Part shown: piece by piece, positions 8,676-17,138 of the stretch
Layout: each line of letters begins with the position of its first letter
How positions within the stretch are numbered: the first letter of the stretch is position 1
Source: Mucilaginibacter sp.
Lineage (GTDB): Bacteria > Bacteroidota > Bacteroidia > Sphingobacteriales > Sphingobacteriaceae
Length of the DNA stretch: 44,469 nt
Direction: 5' to 3'
Assembly (NCBI GenBank): GCA_028287975.1
Contig: JAQBOP010000025.1
Span: 1-44,469 of the forward strand
The notes under the pieces: model-generated
Told to the model about the DNA's origin: nothing
The model's input: the letters and a program-made list of their open reading frames with translations, nothing else
Database searches by the model: none
Made by a program: the position numbers and the translations under genes

Positions 8676-9125
8676 ATGAAAAGTATATTTAATACGGACA
8701 ATAATGCCGAGATCATAAACCGTATAAATCAACTCAGTGTTATGTCCCCGGCCCAATGGGGCAGCATGTCTTCCGCACAAATGATGGCACATTGCCAGCT
8801 TGCCATGAACATGGCTTTTGGCAACACAAAAACCTCGCGACATTGGATAGGTGTACTATTTGGCCAAATCACCAAAAGAAGAATACTGAGAGTAAAGCAG
8901 CTTGACCGCCATATCCCCGCCTTTATTACGTTAAGAGTTACTGATGATTGCGACTTTGAAACAGAAAAACAAAAATTCATAGCTTTAATACAATCCGTGC
9001 TTGAAAAAGGAGAAGCGGGATTAGTAAAATATCCTCACCCCTATTTCGGCACCTTTAGGCCCGGCGAATGGGCCCAGCTTAACTGGAAACACCTGGACCA
9101 TCACTTAAGGCAGTTTAACGTTTGA
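8676..9125 (+). CDS. DUF1569 (DinB-like fold) protein
   Basis: A 149-residue soluble protein. The end motif H-P-Y-F-G...W...L-x-W-K-H-L-D-H-H-L-R-Q-F (from about residue 121 to 147) and the early SSAQMMAHCQLAM segment match the DUF1569 family, which shares the four-helix DinB/YfiT metal-binding fold. The histidines H56 (AHCQ), H142 and H145/H146 are candidate metal ligands. Function is unknown; related families include thiol-dependent metalloenzymes. It follows the LysE gene on the same strand after 42 bases and may be cotranscribed with it. Confidence 0.75.
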   Translation: MKSIFNTDNNAEIINRINQLSVMSPAQWGSMSSAQMMAHCQLAMNMAFGNTKTSRHWIGVLFGQITKRRILRVKQLDRHIPAFITLRVTDDCDFETEKQKFIALIQSVLEKGEAGLVKYPHPYFGTFRPGEWAQLNWKHLDHHLRQFNV

Positions 9126-9130
9126 GTCGA

Positions 9131-9198
9131 GGTAAAAGCTAAAAGGCTAAAGGTAAAAGGCCTTAGTTTACAAGAACAAAGGCGAAAGATTTAAACAC
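9131..9198. repeat. 'AAAGGCTAAAGGTAAAAGG' word repeat, left of the permease gene
   Basis: A purine-rich degenerate repeat (GGTAAAAGCTAAAAGGC then TAAAGGTAAAAGGCC) is followed at 9178-9198 by AAAGGCGAAAGATTTAAACA(C). The same 21 bases occur at 11779-11799 on the far side of the permease gene. No tail complementary to the second half is present here, so it is not a terminator on its own. Confidence 0.65.
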
Positions 9199-9200
9199 TA

Positions 9201-11612
9201 TTACTCGGATTTTAGACTTTTAACCGGGTTTGCCAAAGCTGCTTTAATTGCCTGGAAGCTTACCGTAACTACAGCTATTAACAGCGCTATCAATCCTGAC
9301 ATGGCAAACATCCACCAACTAATGGGAATGCGGTACACGAAGGCCTGCAGCCATTTATTCATTGCCCACCAGGCGATGGGAGAAGCAATTATAAATGATA
9401 TGATAACCAGTTTAAAAAAGTCTTTAGATAATAGTTGCACAATACCGGTTACGCTTGCTCCTAATACCTTTCTGATACCGATCTCTTTATTACGTTGCTC
9501 TGCACTAAACGCAGCTAATCCAAATAAGCCGAGGCATGAAATTAAAATGGCTATTATGGTAAATGAGTTGATGATCTGCGATAAAACAATATCTGACTCG
9601 TAAGCTTTTTGCATCCTGTCGTTCATAAAAGTGTAATCAAACGGAGTTTGAGGCAGGTTTTTACGCCATACAGTTTCAACCTTATTTAAAAACGATGCGT
9701 AATTTTTGCTGTTGGTATTGATAATCAAACTATTGACCTCATTAGCCTTGGGAGCGTAGATGATCATAAAAGCGCTCAGTTTGTCATGTAACGATTTATA
9801 GTTAAAGTCTTTTACAACGCCGGCTATTTCATATTTTCTATCATCCTGGGCAAGTAGTTTGGTACCCAAAGCTTTAGCCGGGTTAATTGCCAGGCGCTTA
9901 GCTAAAGTTTCATTGATCAGCACTTTGCCTGAATCATTTTTCATTAAATCTCTTCCGCCAATTATTTTAACAGCCATTGTCTTAACAAAATTTTCATCAG
10001 TATATAAATTTTGCTGATCGATCCCTTCCGCCGGATTAGTACCCGGTAAATACACCTCCCAATCAAAATATTCGTTGGCTCCAAATGTGTTACTGGTTCT
10101 TGATACTGATCTTACTTCTGACAGTTGCTGAAGATCGATAGCTAAAGCGTCCATTCTCTTTTGAGTTTCATTGGTATGAAAGGTCAGGATAATTTGTTGG
10201 TCCTTGTTAAAACCCAGATCGCGGTTTTTTACATAATTTAACTGGCTGTAAATAATGATTATCCCCGTTATCAGGATAATAGATACAACAAATTGAAATA
10301 CCACCAACGAACGTCGTAAGCCTATCACCGAAACCTGGTTGGTAAAATTTCCTTTGATAACTTTGATAGCCATAAAAGCCGACATATAAAACGCGGGATA
10401 GCTGCCCGCGACCAGGCCAGTAATAAATATTAGCGCCAGGAGCATTAACCACAGCGTTGGATTACTTAAAAGCGTCAATTGGATATTTGCCTGCGTAATT
10501 TGATTTAAATAAGGTAATGCCAGCCATAATAATGGAAGAGCTATTACCACGCTAATAAATGCCAGTAAAAAAGACTCGCCTAAAAATTGAGTTATCAAGT
10601 CGTATTTTCCGGCACCTATAACTTTTCTTACACCAACCTCTTTGGCCCTCTTTGACGCTCTTGCAGTTGATAAATTCATAAAATTGATGCAGGCAATAAC
10701 CTGAATCAATATAGCTATCAGAATTAAAATATGTAAAAAGGAAGTACTTGTAATTTTTCCTTCCTCCGCTTCATATCCGGGCGCAGTATGAATAGTTGAT
10801 AGTGGCTGCAAGTGTAACACTTTGATCATTCCCGAGCTTTTTAATTGATCTGCCCCGTATTTATTTAAAAATGCCGGCAACTTTTTTTCCAACGCGTTAG
10901 CGCTCGCTCCGGCACGTAGTTTGACAAATGATTGTGCGAAATTATTACCTGCCCAGGAATTGTTAGTCAGCATATTACCACCATATCCATTTCTATTGAT
11001 GCGAATAAACATATTTGCCGACAGTTGTGATCTGCCTGCACTTTCATCAACCACACCTGTTACCCTGAAATTATTTTTTCCGTCGGCGTCATCCATAGTA
11101 ATTACTTTACCAATAGGATCCGTTACGCCAAAAAGCTTATCTGCAACAGGTTTTAATAATATTATGGAATTAACCTCTGTTAATGCGTTTAATGGCGATC
11201 CTTTTACAAAATGATAATTAAACACATCAAAAAAAGTAGAATCGACCATAAAGGCGCGCTCTTCGTAAAATGACTTTTCCCGGTAGCTTATTAAATGTTC
11301 TTTTATACCTAAAGTGCGAATGATACGGGTATATTGTATTACCTCGGGGAAGTCACTTTTCATTGCCGACGCTATAGGCGGCGATGCGGTAGCCATATTT
11401 TTTGAATCGCCGGTAAGGACTGTTGATGTAGTAATACGGTAAATATTTTTTGCATCCTTGTGGTGGTGGTCATAGCTGTACTGATCTTGTACGTATAACA
11501 ATATATACATACAGCATAGCGTGCCTATAGCCAAACCAACAATATTGATAATGCTAAAAAAACGGTTTTTTAGCAAAAACCGCAACGATACTTTAATATA
11601 ATTTTTAAACAT
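9201..11612 (-). CDS. ABC transporter permease, MacB/FtsX type (two FtsX domains)
   Basis: An 803-residue inner-membrane protein. The N-terminal cytoplasmic motif NYIKVSLRFLLKNRFFSIIN and first helix (about 20-42) lead into a large periplasmic MacB_PCD domain (about 45-280). A first FtsX block follows (three helices, about 290-400, with ASKRAKEVGVRKVIGAGK), then a second helix and periplasmic domain (about 425-670), and a second FtsX block with AEQRNKEIGIRKVLGASV to the C-terminus. Such duplicated permeases in Bacteroidetes work with a separate ATPase, often encoded elsewhere; none is adjacent here. Substrate unknown: families include peptide, lipoprotein and antimicrobial efflux. It is flanked by related word repeats. 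Confidence 0.88.
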   Translation of the reverse strand: MFKNYIKVSLRFLLKNRFFSIINIVGLAIGTLCCMYILLYVQDQYSYDHHHKDAKNIYRITTSTVLTGDSKNMATASPPIASAMKSDFPEVIQYTRIIRTLGIKEHLISYREKSFYEERAFMVDSTFFDVFNYHFVKGSPLNALTEVNSIILLKPVADKLFGVTDPIGKVITMDDADGKNNFRVTGVVDESAGRSQLSANMFIRINRNGYGGNMLTNNSWAGNNFAQSFVKLRAGASANALEKKLPAFLNKYGADQLKSSGMIKVLHLQPLSTIHTAPGYEAEEGKITSTSFLHILILIAILIQVIACINFMNLSTARASKRAKEVGVRKVIGAGKYDLITQFLGESFLLAFISVVIALPLLWLALPYLNQITQANIQLTLLSNPTLWLMLLALIFITGLVAGSYPAFYMSAFMAIKVIKGNFTNQVSVIGLRRSLVVFQFVVSIILITGIIIIYSQLNYVKNRDLGFNKDQQIILTFHTNETQKRMDALAIDLQQLSEVRSVSRTSNTFGANEYFDWEVYLPGTNPAEGIDQQNLYTDENFVKTMAVKIIGGRDLMKNDSGKVLINETLAKRLAINPAKALGTKLLAQDDRKYEIAGVVKDFNYKSLHDKLSAFMIIYAPKANEVNSLIINTNSKNYASFLNKVETVWRKNLPQTPFDYTFMNDRMQKAYESDIVLSQIINSFTIIAILISCLGLFGLAAFSAEQRNKEIGIRKVLGASVTGIVQLLSKDFFKLVIISFIIASPIAWWAMNKWLQAFVYRIPISWWMFAMSGLIALLIAVVTVSFQAIKAALANPVKSLKSE

Positions 11613-11777
11613 AACCGATCATTTTAGATTTATCGGTTACGTTCAACCATTAAAATGCCATTGATATAAAAATCTAATAATCAAATGATTATAAATTAAA
11701 ACGAATTAATTATTGTTCGCTTTTGATACAATAAATGTGCGTTACCGTACTATGTGAACGCCAATATATAAAATAGA

Positions 11778-11811
11778 AAAAGGCGAAAGATTTAAACACC
11801 TTTCGCCTTTT
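11778..11811 (-). terminator. Intrinsic terminator of the PurF-type gene
   Basis: A 12-base stem AAAAGGCGAAAG (11778-11789) with CTTTCGCCTTTT (11800-11811) and a 10-base loop lies 24 bases after the stop of the PurF-type gene. A and T tracts on both sides make it potentially bidirectional, but only the minus-strand gene ends here. Its left half is identical to the repeat at 9178-9198. Confidence 0.75.
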
Positions 11812-11834
11812 ACCTTTAGCTTTTCAGCCTCAAA

Positions 11835-13742
11835 TTACATATAAGCTCTCTGATTTTTTCCTTCCATCCAGTTAACAAAAGCACGGTTAACTACCTTGTT
11901 ACCACCCGGAGTTGGGAAATCACCCGAGAAATACCAATCGCCGGTATGATCCGGGCAGGCATTATGCAGGTTGTCTAAAGTTTGATAAATAACCTTTACC
12001 TCGCATTTAATTTCTTTTGGTGTGATGATCTGCGCTATGCGGTCTGAAACCTCCTGGTCTGTAAACTGCTCATAAATAGCCTTAACATGGTTTACTGCCT
12101 GCTCTTTAGGCAATAGGTCACTTGCCTTACATTTGGTATAAACGTCTGTTATGACCTTTTCTTTGCCTTGCTCTTTTAACAAACTAATAGCAGCCTCAAA
12201 AGCAACAAATTCACCCATGCGCGACATATCAATGCCGTAGCAATCAGGGTAACGGATTTGCGGCGCTGATGATACCACCACTACTTTTTTAGGCCCTAAA
12301 CGGTCCAGGATCTTCAGGATACTTTGTTTTAACGTAGTGCCTCGTACGATAGAATCGTCCAACACTACCAACGTATCCGTGCCATTTTTTATCAGGCCAT
12401 ACGTAGTGTCATAAACGTGGGCTACCATTTCGCTTCTATCAGCGTCTTGTGTAATAAATGTGCGCAGCTTAACATCTTTAATCGCTATCTTCTCAACTCT
12501 TGGCGCCATGCAAAGTACCTCGGTCAATTCTTCTTCACTTATCTTGTCTTCGCGGTTAAGCAGCCTGTCGCGCTGGTATTTTTTGATGTATTTATGAATC
12601 CCTTCCACCATGCCATAAAAAGCAACTTCGGCAGTATTAGGGATATAAGAGAATACGGTATTTTTAATATCATTATCAACCGCGCTCAATATTTGCGGGC
12701 AAAGCAGCCTGCCTAATTGTTTACGCTCGCGATAGATGGACGCGTCGCTTCCTCTCGAAAAATAGATCCGCTCAAAAGAACATGCTTTCTTTTCAACCGG
12801 CTCGCTAAACATATCTTCACTTATCTTGCCGTTCTTTTTAACGATCAAGGCATGGCCGGGTTGGATCTCCCTGATATCCTCAATCGGAATGTTAAACGCG
12901 GTTTGTATAGCAGGGCGTTCTGAAGCAGCCACAACGATCTCGTCATTATAATAATAATAAGCCGGGCGGATACCTACCGGGTCGCGCATTACAAACGCAT
13001 CGCCATGGCCCAGCATACCGGCAATGGTGTAACCACCATCCCAGTTACGGGCAGACTTACGCAGAATTTTAGCCACGTCCATATCATTGGCTATGAGCTT
13101 GCTTATCTCTGCATTATCATCCAAGCCTTCGCGTTTATATTGGTCAAATAAGCCTTGCACTTCGGTATCAATAAAGTGGCCCATTTTCTCCAACACGGTA
13201 ACGGTATCTGCTTTTTCTTTAGGATGCTGACCCAGGTCATATAGCTGTTGCAGTAACTCATCAACATTGGTCATGTTAAAGTTACCTGCAATAACCAGGT
13301 TACGGGTCATCCAGTTGTTTTGACGTAGAAAAGGGTGGCAGCTTTCAATACTGTTTTTGCCGTGTGTACCATAACGTAAATGGCCCAATAACACTTCGCC
13401 GGTAAAGCTTACGTGCTCTTTGAGCCATTCGGTATCAGCCATTTTTTCTGGCGATTCCTTTTGTATATCGGCAAACTTCTTCTGGATATACTCAAATATA
13501 TCAGCAACAGCATTTGATGCCATCGATCGGTGCCTGCTGATGTACCGCTTACCCGGAGCTACATCCAGCTTAATAGTAGCAACACCCGCGCCATCCTGGC
13601 CCCGGTTATGTTGTTTTTCCATTAAAAGATAAAGCTTGTTTAAGCCATACAGCGCGGTGCCGTATTTTTTCTGATAAAAAGACAGTGGCTTTAAAAGGCG
13701 GATAAATGCCACACCGCATTCATGTTTAATCTGATCGCTCAT
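11835..13742 (-). CDS. PurF-type amidophosphoribosyltransferase, long Bacteroidetes form
   Basis: The 635-residue protein has a class II glutamine amidotransferase domain with the nucleophile C9 after a short propeptide (MSDQIKHEC). RGQDGAGVA and GHLRYGTHG in the first 140 residues are typical. The phosphoribosyltransferase domain carries the PRPP loop VVLDDSIVRGTT with D462-D463, and a FSRGSDASIYRERKQLG segment. PurF transfers ammonia from glutamine to PRPP, the first step of purine synthesis. It is longer than ordinary PurF (about 470-505 residues), with inserts around residues 150-215 and a C-terminal extension after about 560. Bacteroidetes often encode this long form beside a normal PurF, so its substrate may differ; no other pur gene is adjacent. 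Start ATG 13742. Confidence 0.85.
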   Translation of the reverse strand: MSDQIKHECGVAFIRLLKPLSFYQKKYGTALYGLNKLYLLMEKQHNRGQDGAGVATIKLDVAPGKRYISRHRSMASNAVADIFEYIQKKFADIQKESPEKMADTEWLKEHVSFTGEVLLGHLRYGTHGKNSIESCHPFLRQNNWMTRNLVIAGNFNMTNVDELLQQLYDLGQHPKEKADTVTVLEKMGHFIDTEVQGLFDQYKREGLDDNAEISKLIANDMDVAKILRKSARNWDGGYTIAGMLGHGDAFVMRDPVGIRPAYYYYNDEIVVAASERPAIQTAFNIPIEDIREIQPGHALIVKKNGKISEDMFSEPVEKKACSFERIYFSRGSDASIYRERKQLGRLLCPQILSAVDNDIKNTVFSYIPNTAEVAFYGMVEGIHKYIKKYQRDRLLNREDKISEEELTEVLCMAPRVEKIAIKDVKLRTFITQDADRSEMVAHVYDTTYGLIKNGTDTLVVLDDSIVRGTTLKQSILKILDRLGPKKVVVVSSAPQIRYPDCYGIDMSRMGEFVAFEAAISLLKEQGKEKVITDVYTKCKASDLLPKEQAVNHVKAIYEQFTDQEVSDRIAQIITPKEIKCEVKVIYQTLDNLHNACPDHTGDWYFSGDFPTPGGNKVVNRAFVNWMEGKNQRAYM

Positions 13743-13759
13743 GATTGATGATGAGCCCG

Positions 13760-13767
13760 CAAAGATA
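13760..13767 (-). promoter_or_regulatory. -7 box of the PurF-type gene
   Basis: TATCTTTG on the minus strand is an exact match to TAnnTTTG and lies 17 bases before the ATG. A -33 box is not clear. Confidence 0.5.
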
Positions 13768-13859
13768 AAACTTTATCCTAAAGTCTTGTTAGGAGAATTG
13801 TCATTAATTCGTATTAAAAATAATATAAATTTAACAATCAACTAACTCGGTATTTTGTT

Positions 13860-14099
13860 CTAATTACCTTCTTCGCTATTTGATCTTGAATGTTCATCTA
13901 TAGCCTCACCAATTTCCTGTAACGGCATATGATTAATTAAAGTAGGATGTTCTACATACACCCATAACCCAGCGTCGGTTTTGCCGATGCGATGATAATC
14001 GGTACCACAAGAAACATCATAAAGCGGCGGCATAACAGAACCCATTTTAACTTTATAATCAGCATTTTTAATAGTAACTGTGAAAATGTTATTTTCCAT
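13860..14099 (-). CDS. Small protein of unknown function (79 aa)
   Basis: A complete frame from ATG 14099 to TAA. The product is acidic and soluble, with beta-rich beginnings (NIFTVTIKNADYKVKMGSV), a middle Y-D-V-S-C-G-T-D-Y-H segment and a polar, Ser/Glu-rich tail. I do not recognise a family. It lies between the ammonium transporter terminator and the PurF-type gene on the same strand, with its own spacing of more than 100 bases on both sides. Coding is supported by normal codon use and a complete ATG-to-stop frame with no competing gene. Confidence 0.6.
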   Translation of the reverse strand: MENNIFTVTIKNADYKVKMGSVMPPLYDVSCGTDYHRIGKTDAGLWVYVEHPTLINHMPLQEIGEAIDEHSRSNSEEGN

Positions 14100-14153
14100 A
14101 ATATGATATTTTAAATAACGCGAAAAGGAAGGTACTAACTATTATCAAAACTA

Positions 14154-14183
14154 CAAAAAAAAGGCCCCGATCAATCGGGGCCT
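14154..14183 (-). terminator. Intrinsic terminator of the ammonium transporter gene
   Basis: A perfect 10-base stem AGGCCCCGAT (14162-14171) with ATCGGGGCCT (14174-14183) and a CA loop is followed on the minus strand by a run of eight T. It lies 39 bases beyond the stop of amt. Confidence 0.92.
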
Positions 14184-14221
14184 CCAACTTTGGTTTATAG
14201 AATTGTTTAAGGTGATTTAAT

Positions 14222-15529
14222 TTAAAGTCGCTCGCCGTGCTGGCTAATGTCTAAGCCGATCACCTCATCCTCTGCCGAAACACGTAAAGGCGAGATCATA
14301 TCAGTGATCTTTAACAATAGCAACGAGCCAAAAAATGCAAATATTGATACGATGATCAAGGCAAAAAGCTGAATTAAGAACAAATGCGTTTCGCCGAAGA
14401 ACAAACCATTGCCGGTTGTATTTGCGGCATTAACATTTTTATTGGCAAATACACCTGTAAGTAACATGCCCACCATACCGCCTACGCCATGGCAAGGGAA
14501 CACATCTAAAGTATCATCAATAGATGTACCTGTGCGCCACTCGACCACCAGGTTACTTATTACCGACGATATGATGCCAATTGCCAATGAATGCGGGATA
14601 GATACAAAGCCCGCCGCCGGGGTAATAGCCACCAAACCTACAACGGCGCCAATACAGGTACCCATTGCTGATGGCTTGCGGCCACGCAGCATGTCAAAAA
14701 ATATCCAGGTCAAACCTGCAGCAGCAGATGCAGTAGTACTTGTTGCCAATGCAATAACAGCTAAATGGTTAGCGCCAAACGCAGATCCGGCATTGAAACC
14801 AAACCAACCGAACCATAATAAGCCCGTACCTATTAATACGTAAGTGATCCGCGCAGGTGCATGGCTGGGTTCATTCCTTTTCTTTAAATATAAGGCCGAT
14901 GCCAAGGCCGCCCATCCGGCAGACATGTGTACAACTGTACCGCCGGCAAAGTCAAGCACGCCTAATTTGGCCAGCAAACCATCAGGATGCCAGGTTGCGT
15001 GTGCCAGTGGCGTAAATATAAATATGCTAAACAGCACCAGGAATATGATATATGAATTAAAACGGATCCGCTCTGCAAATGCACCGGTTATTAATGCCGG
15101 GGTTATAATGGCAAACTTTAACTGGTACATAGCGAATAATAATAACGGAATTGTAGGAGCCGATTTCCAGGTTGAGTTACCCAGCATACCCTTCATCATG
15201 AAATAAGTTGCCGGGTTGCCTATAATACCATGAAAGCTATCGCCAAATGCAAGGCTGAAACCAAATATTCCCCACATTACCGTTATAATAACCATACAAA
15301 CCACACTTTGAAGCATAGTCGAGATCACGTTCTTTTTATTCACCATGCCGCCGTAAAAAAACGCAAGGCCAGGTGTCATGATCAGAACTAATGCGGTTGA
15401 CATGAGCATCCAGGCAACATCGCCGGTATTAAAATTGGTGGTTCCGGTATTTTTAAATTCGACCGAAGGGAAAATAAAGGTTAGTATTAAAATAAAAACG
15501 ATAAGTAAAAACGGAAAATAGCGCTTCAT
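14222..15529 (-). CDS. amt: Ammonium transporter, Amt family
   Basis: The 435-residue inner-membrane channel conducts ammonium or ammonia. Recognisable parts are the start of the fold GDVAWMLMSTALVLIMTPGL, the AFFYGGMVNKKNV segment, H201 in GGTVVHMSAGW and H347 in FPCHGVGGMVG, which correspond to the twin pore histidines. The LWFGWFGFNAGSA motif is also present. There are about 11 helices plus an N-terminal hydrophobic segment (residues 4-20) that may be a signal sequence, as in E. coli AmtB. The C-terminal tail (DEVIGLDISQHGERL) matches the PII-contact region. No glnB/glnK gene lies beside it, unlike many amt loci. Terminator immediately downstream. Confidence 0.96.
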   Translation of the reverse strand: MKRYFPFLLIVFILILTFIFPSVEFKNTGTTNFNTGDVAWMLMSTALVLIMTPGLAFFYGGMVNKKNVISTMLQSVVCMVIITVMWGIFGFSLAFGDSFHGIIGNPATYFMMKGMLGNSTWKSAPTIPLLLFAMYQLKFAIITPALITGAFAERIRFNSYIIFLVLFSIFIFTPLAHATWHPDGLLAKLGVLDFAGGTVVHMSAGWAALASALYLKKRNEPSHAPARITYVLIGTGLLWFGWFGFNAGSAFGANHLAVIALATSTTASAAAGLTWIFFDMLRGRKPSAMGTCIGAVVGLVAITPAAGFVSIPHSLAIGIISSVISNLVVEWRTGTSIDDTLDVFPCHGVGGMVGMLLTGVFANKNVNAANTTGNGLFFGETHLFLIQLFALIIVSIFAFFGSLLLLKITDMISPLRVSAEDEVIGLDISQHGERL

Positions 15530-15637
15530 ATAAAAATTAAAGAATAATTTAAGAAAACGGCCGAATTTATGATTAATATCATAAATAAATGAAAAAAATA
15601 TTAAATTTTTATCAAAAAGAGCACGAATTGATGGTTT

Positions 15638-17137
15638 TTACAAAAATCTGATAAGCCAGTTGGGGAAAATCCCGAGCAATACCAAAATCACCGAAATAAT
15701 TATTGCGGTAACCAATATATAATTTGGCTGGGGAATTGGCCCGGCAGTGGATTCTGTCCGTTTTAGAAATAAATTTAGAGGGATCTTGATATAATAAAAC
15801 AACGATACCACGGTGGTAAGTGCACCGGTTATGGTTAAAAGCATCAAAAAAATGCTGTTATTTTGCTGATAAACACTATAAACTGCAGAAAAAATCAATA
15901 ATTTACCAGTAAAACCGGCGGTTACCGGCAACCCGGTTAATGAGATCAGGATAATTATAAAACAAATGGATGCCGCCGGATATTTCAAGCCCAGCCCTTT
16001 GTAAGTATTTATATCTTCAGAGCCGGTGATGCGGGTGAAATACGATACCAGCATCAGCGCGCCAATATTTGCCAGAACGTAAACCGCCAGGTAATACTCT
16101 AAAGCTTTTATGCCTTGCGCGCTAAAAGTAACTACTGCCATTAAAGCAAACCCGGTATGGCCTATACTTGAATAAGCCAGCATCCGCTTGGCATTGTTTT
16201 GCATGACGGCTGCAAAGTTTCCTGCTATCATGGTGATGATGCCGATCACCGACAGGCATAAACCAAAATTAAAGCTATGCCATTCCGGCGAACTGATAAA
16301 AGGCGTCAGAAAATTGATCAGCAGGGCAAATGCAGCTATTTTAGGAACAGTGGATAAAAACGCGGTAATGGGTGTAGGCGCGCCTTCATAAACATCGGGC
16401 ACCCAAAAATGTACAGGTACAAAAGACAACTTAAACCCGATGCCCACCAGCACCAGTATCAGCGCAAAGGCTACACCTGAGGCGTTAACCTGCATTAGCC
16501 CTGATATAAAGCCGGGATCGAACAAACTTAAAGTACCGGTAAAACCGTATTGCAGCGAGATGCCATATAACATAACAGCAGATGCCGCGGCGCCAAACAA
16601 TACATATTTTAACCCGGCCTCGGTACTAAATGCATTTTCTGAGCGATACGCGACCAACAGGTAGGAAGCAATAGAAACCATCTCGATAGATAGATATACC
16701 GACAGCAGGTTTGCAGCCATGGTCATTAAATGGAGGCCAAAAACCGCCGCGATGGTTATGGAATACAGATCGGATAATTTTTTTGTATGCAGTTTGAGTT
16801 GCTCATCCCACCCAAAGTATAATAATAACAAGAATGCGGAAATATCAATGATCAACCTGAATATTATCGAAATATGTGTATGCAGCAACATCCCTTCAAA
16901 CAGTAACCTGCCTTGCTGCTCGACAAGTGGTAATTGGATAATATCCTTTGCAATTATCACCAACATTCCCGCAGCAGCCACAATCCTGCATAACCGTTCT
17001 GAGTTTCGGCCAAACAGCAGGTCGGTAATTAATACGACAATAAACAACAGCGAAAGGTAGATCTCGGGATTGAAATATTTAATATCGCCCAGGATACCGG
17101 TTAACTGCTGACTTATGTTAGGTATTAACTCGTGCAT
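15638..17137 (-). CDS. nuoN: NADH-quinone oxidoreductase subunit N
   Basis: A 499-residue antiporter-like membrane subunit of complex I with about 14 helices; it contributes one proton-translocation channel. Typical features are the GFKLSFVPVHFWVPDVYEGA segment with its channel lysine and histidine, the MLAYSSIGHTGFALMAV helix, and SLTGLPVTAGFTGKL. It is last in the visible nuo run and follows nuoM with a single base between them, so translation is probably coupled. Start is ATG 17137. Confidence 0.96.
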   Translation of the reverse strand: MHELIPNISQQLTGILGDIKYFNPEIYLSLLFIVVLITDLLFGRNSERLCRIVAAAGMLVIIAKDIIQLPLVEQQGRLLFEGMLLHTHISIIFRLIIDISAFLLLLYFGWDEQLKLHTKKLSDLYSITIAAVFGLHLMTMAANLLSVYLSIEMVSIASYLLVAYRSENAFSTEAGLKYVLFGAAASAVMLYGISLQYGFTGTLSLFDPGFISGLMQVNASGVAFALILVLVGIGFKLSFVPVHFWVPDVYEGAPTPITAFLSTVPKIAAFALLINFLTPFISSPEWHSFNFGLCLSVIGIITMIAGNFAAVMQNNAKRMLAYSSIGHTGFALMAVVTFSAQGIKALEYYLAVYVLANIGALMLVSYFTRITGSEDINTYKGLGLKYPAASICFIIILISLTGLPVTAGFTGKLLIFSAVYSVYQQNNSIFLMLLTITGALTTVVSLFYYIKIPLNLFLKRTESTAGPIPQPNYILVTAIIISVILVLLGIFPNWLIRFL

Positions 17138-17138
17138 G

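Noticed and set aside
9178..11799. Phage or integrative-element attachment sites around the permease gene
   Set aside because: The 21-base direct repeat is present, but there is no integrase and no tRNA target, so attachment sites are not supported.
14409..15206. Long plus-strand frames opposite the ammonium transporter
   Set aside because: They are antisense shadows of a well-supported membrane-protein gene, rich in Pro, Asn and Ala as expected from its complement.
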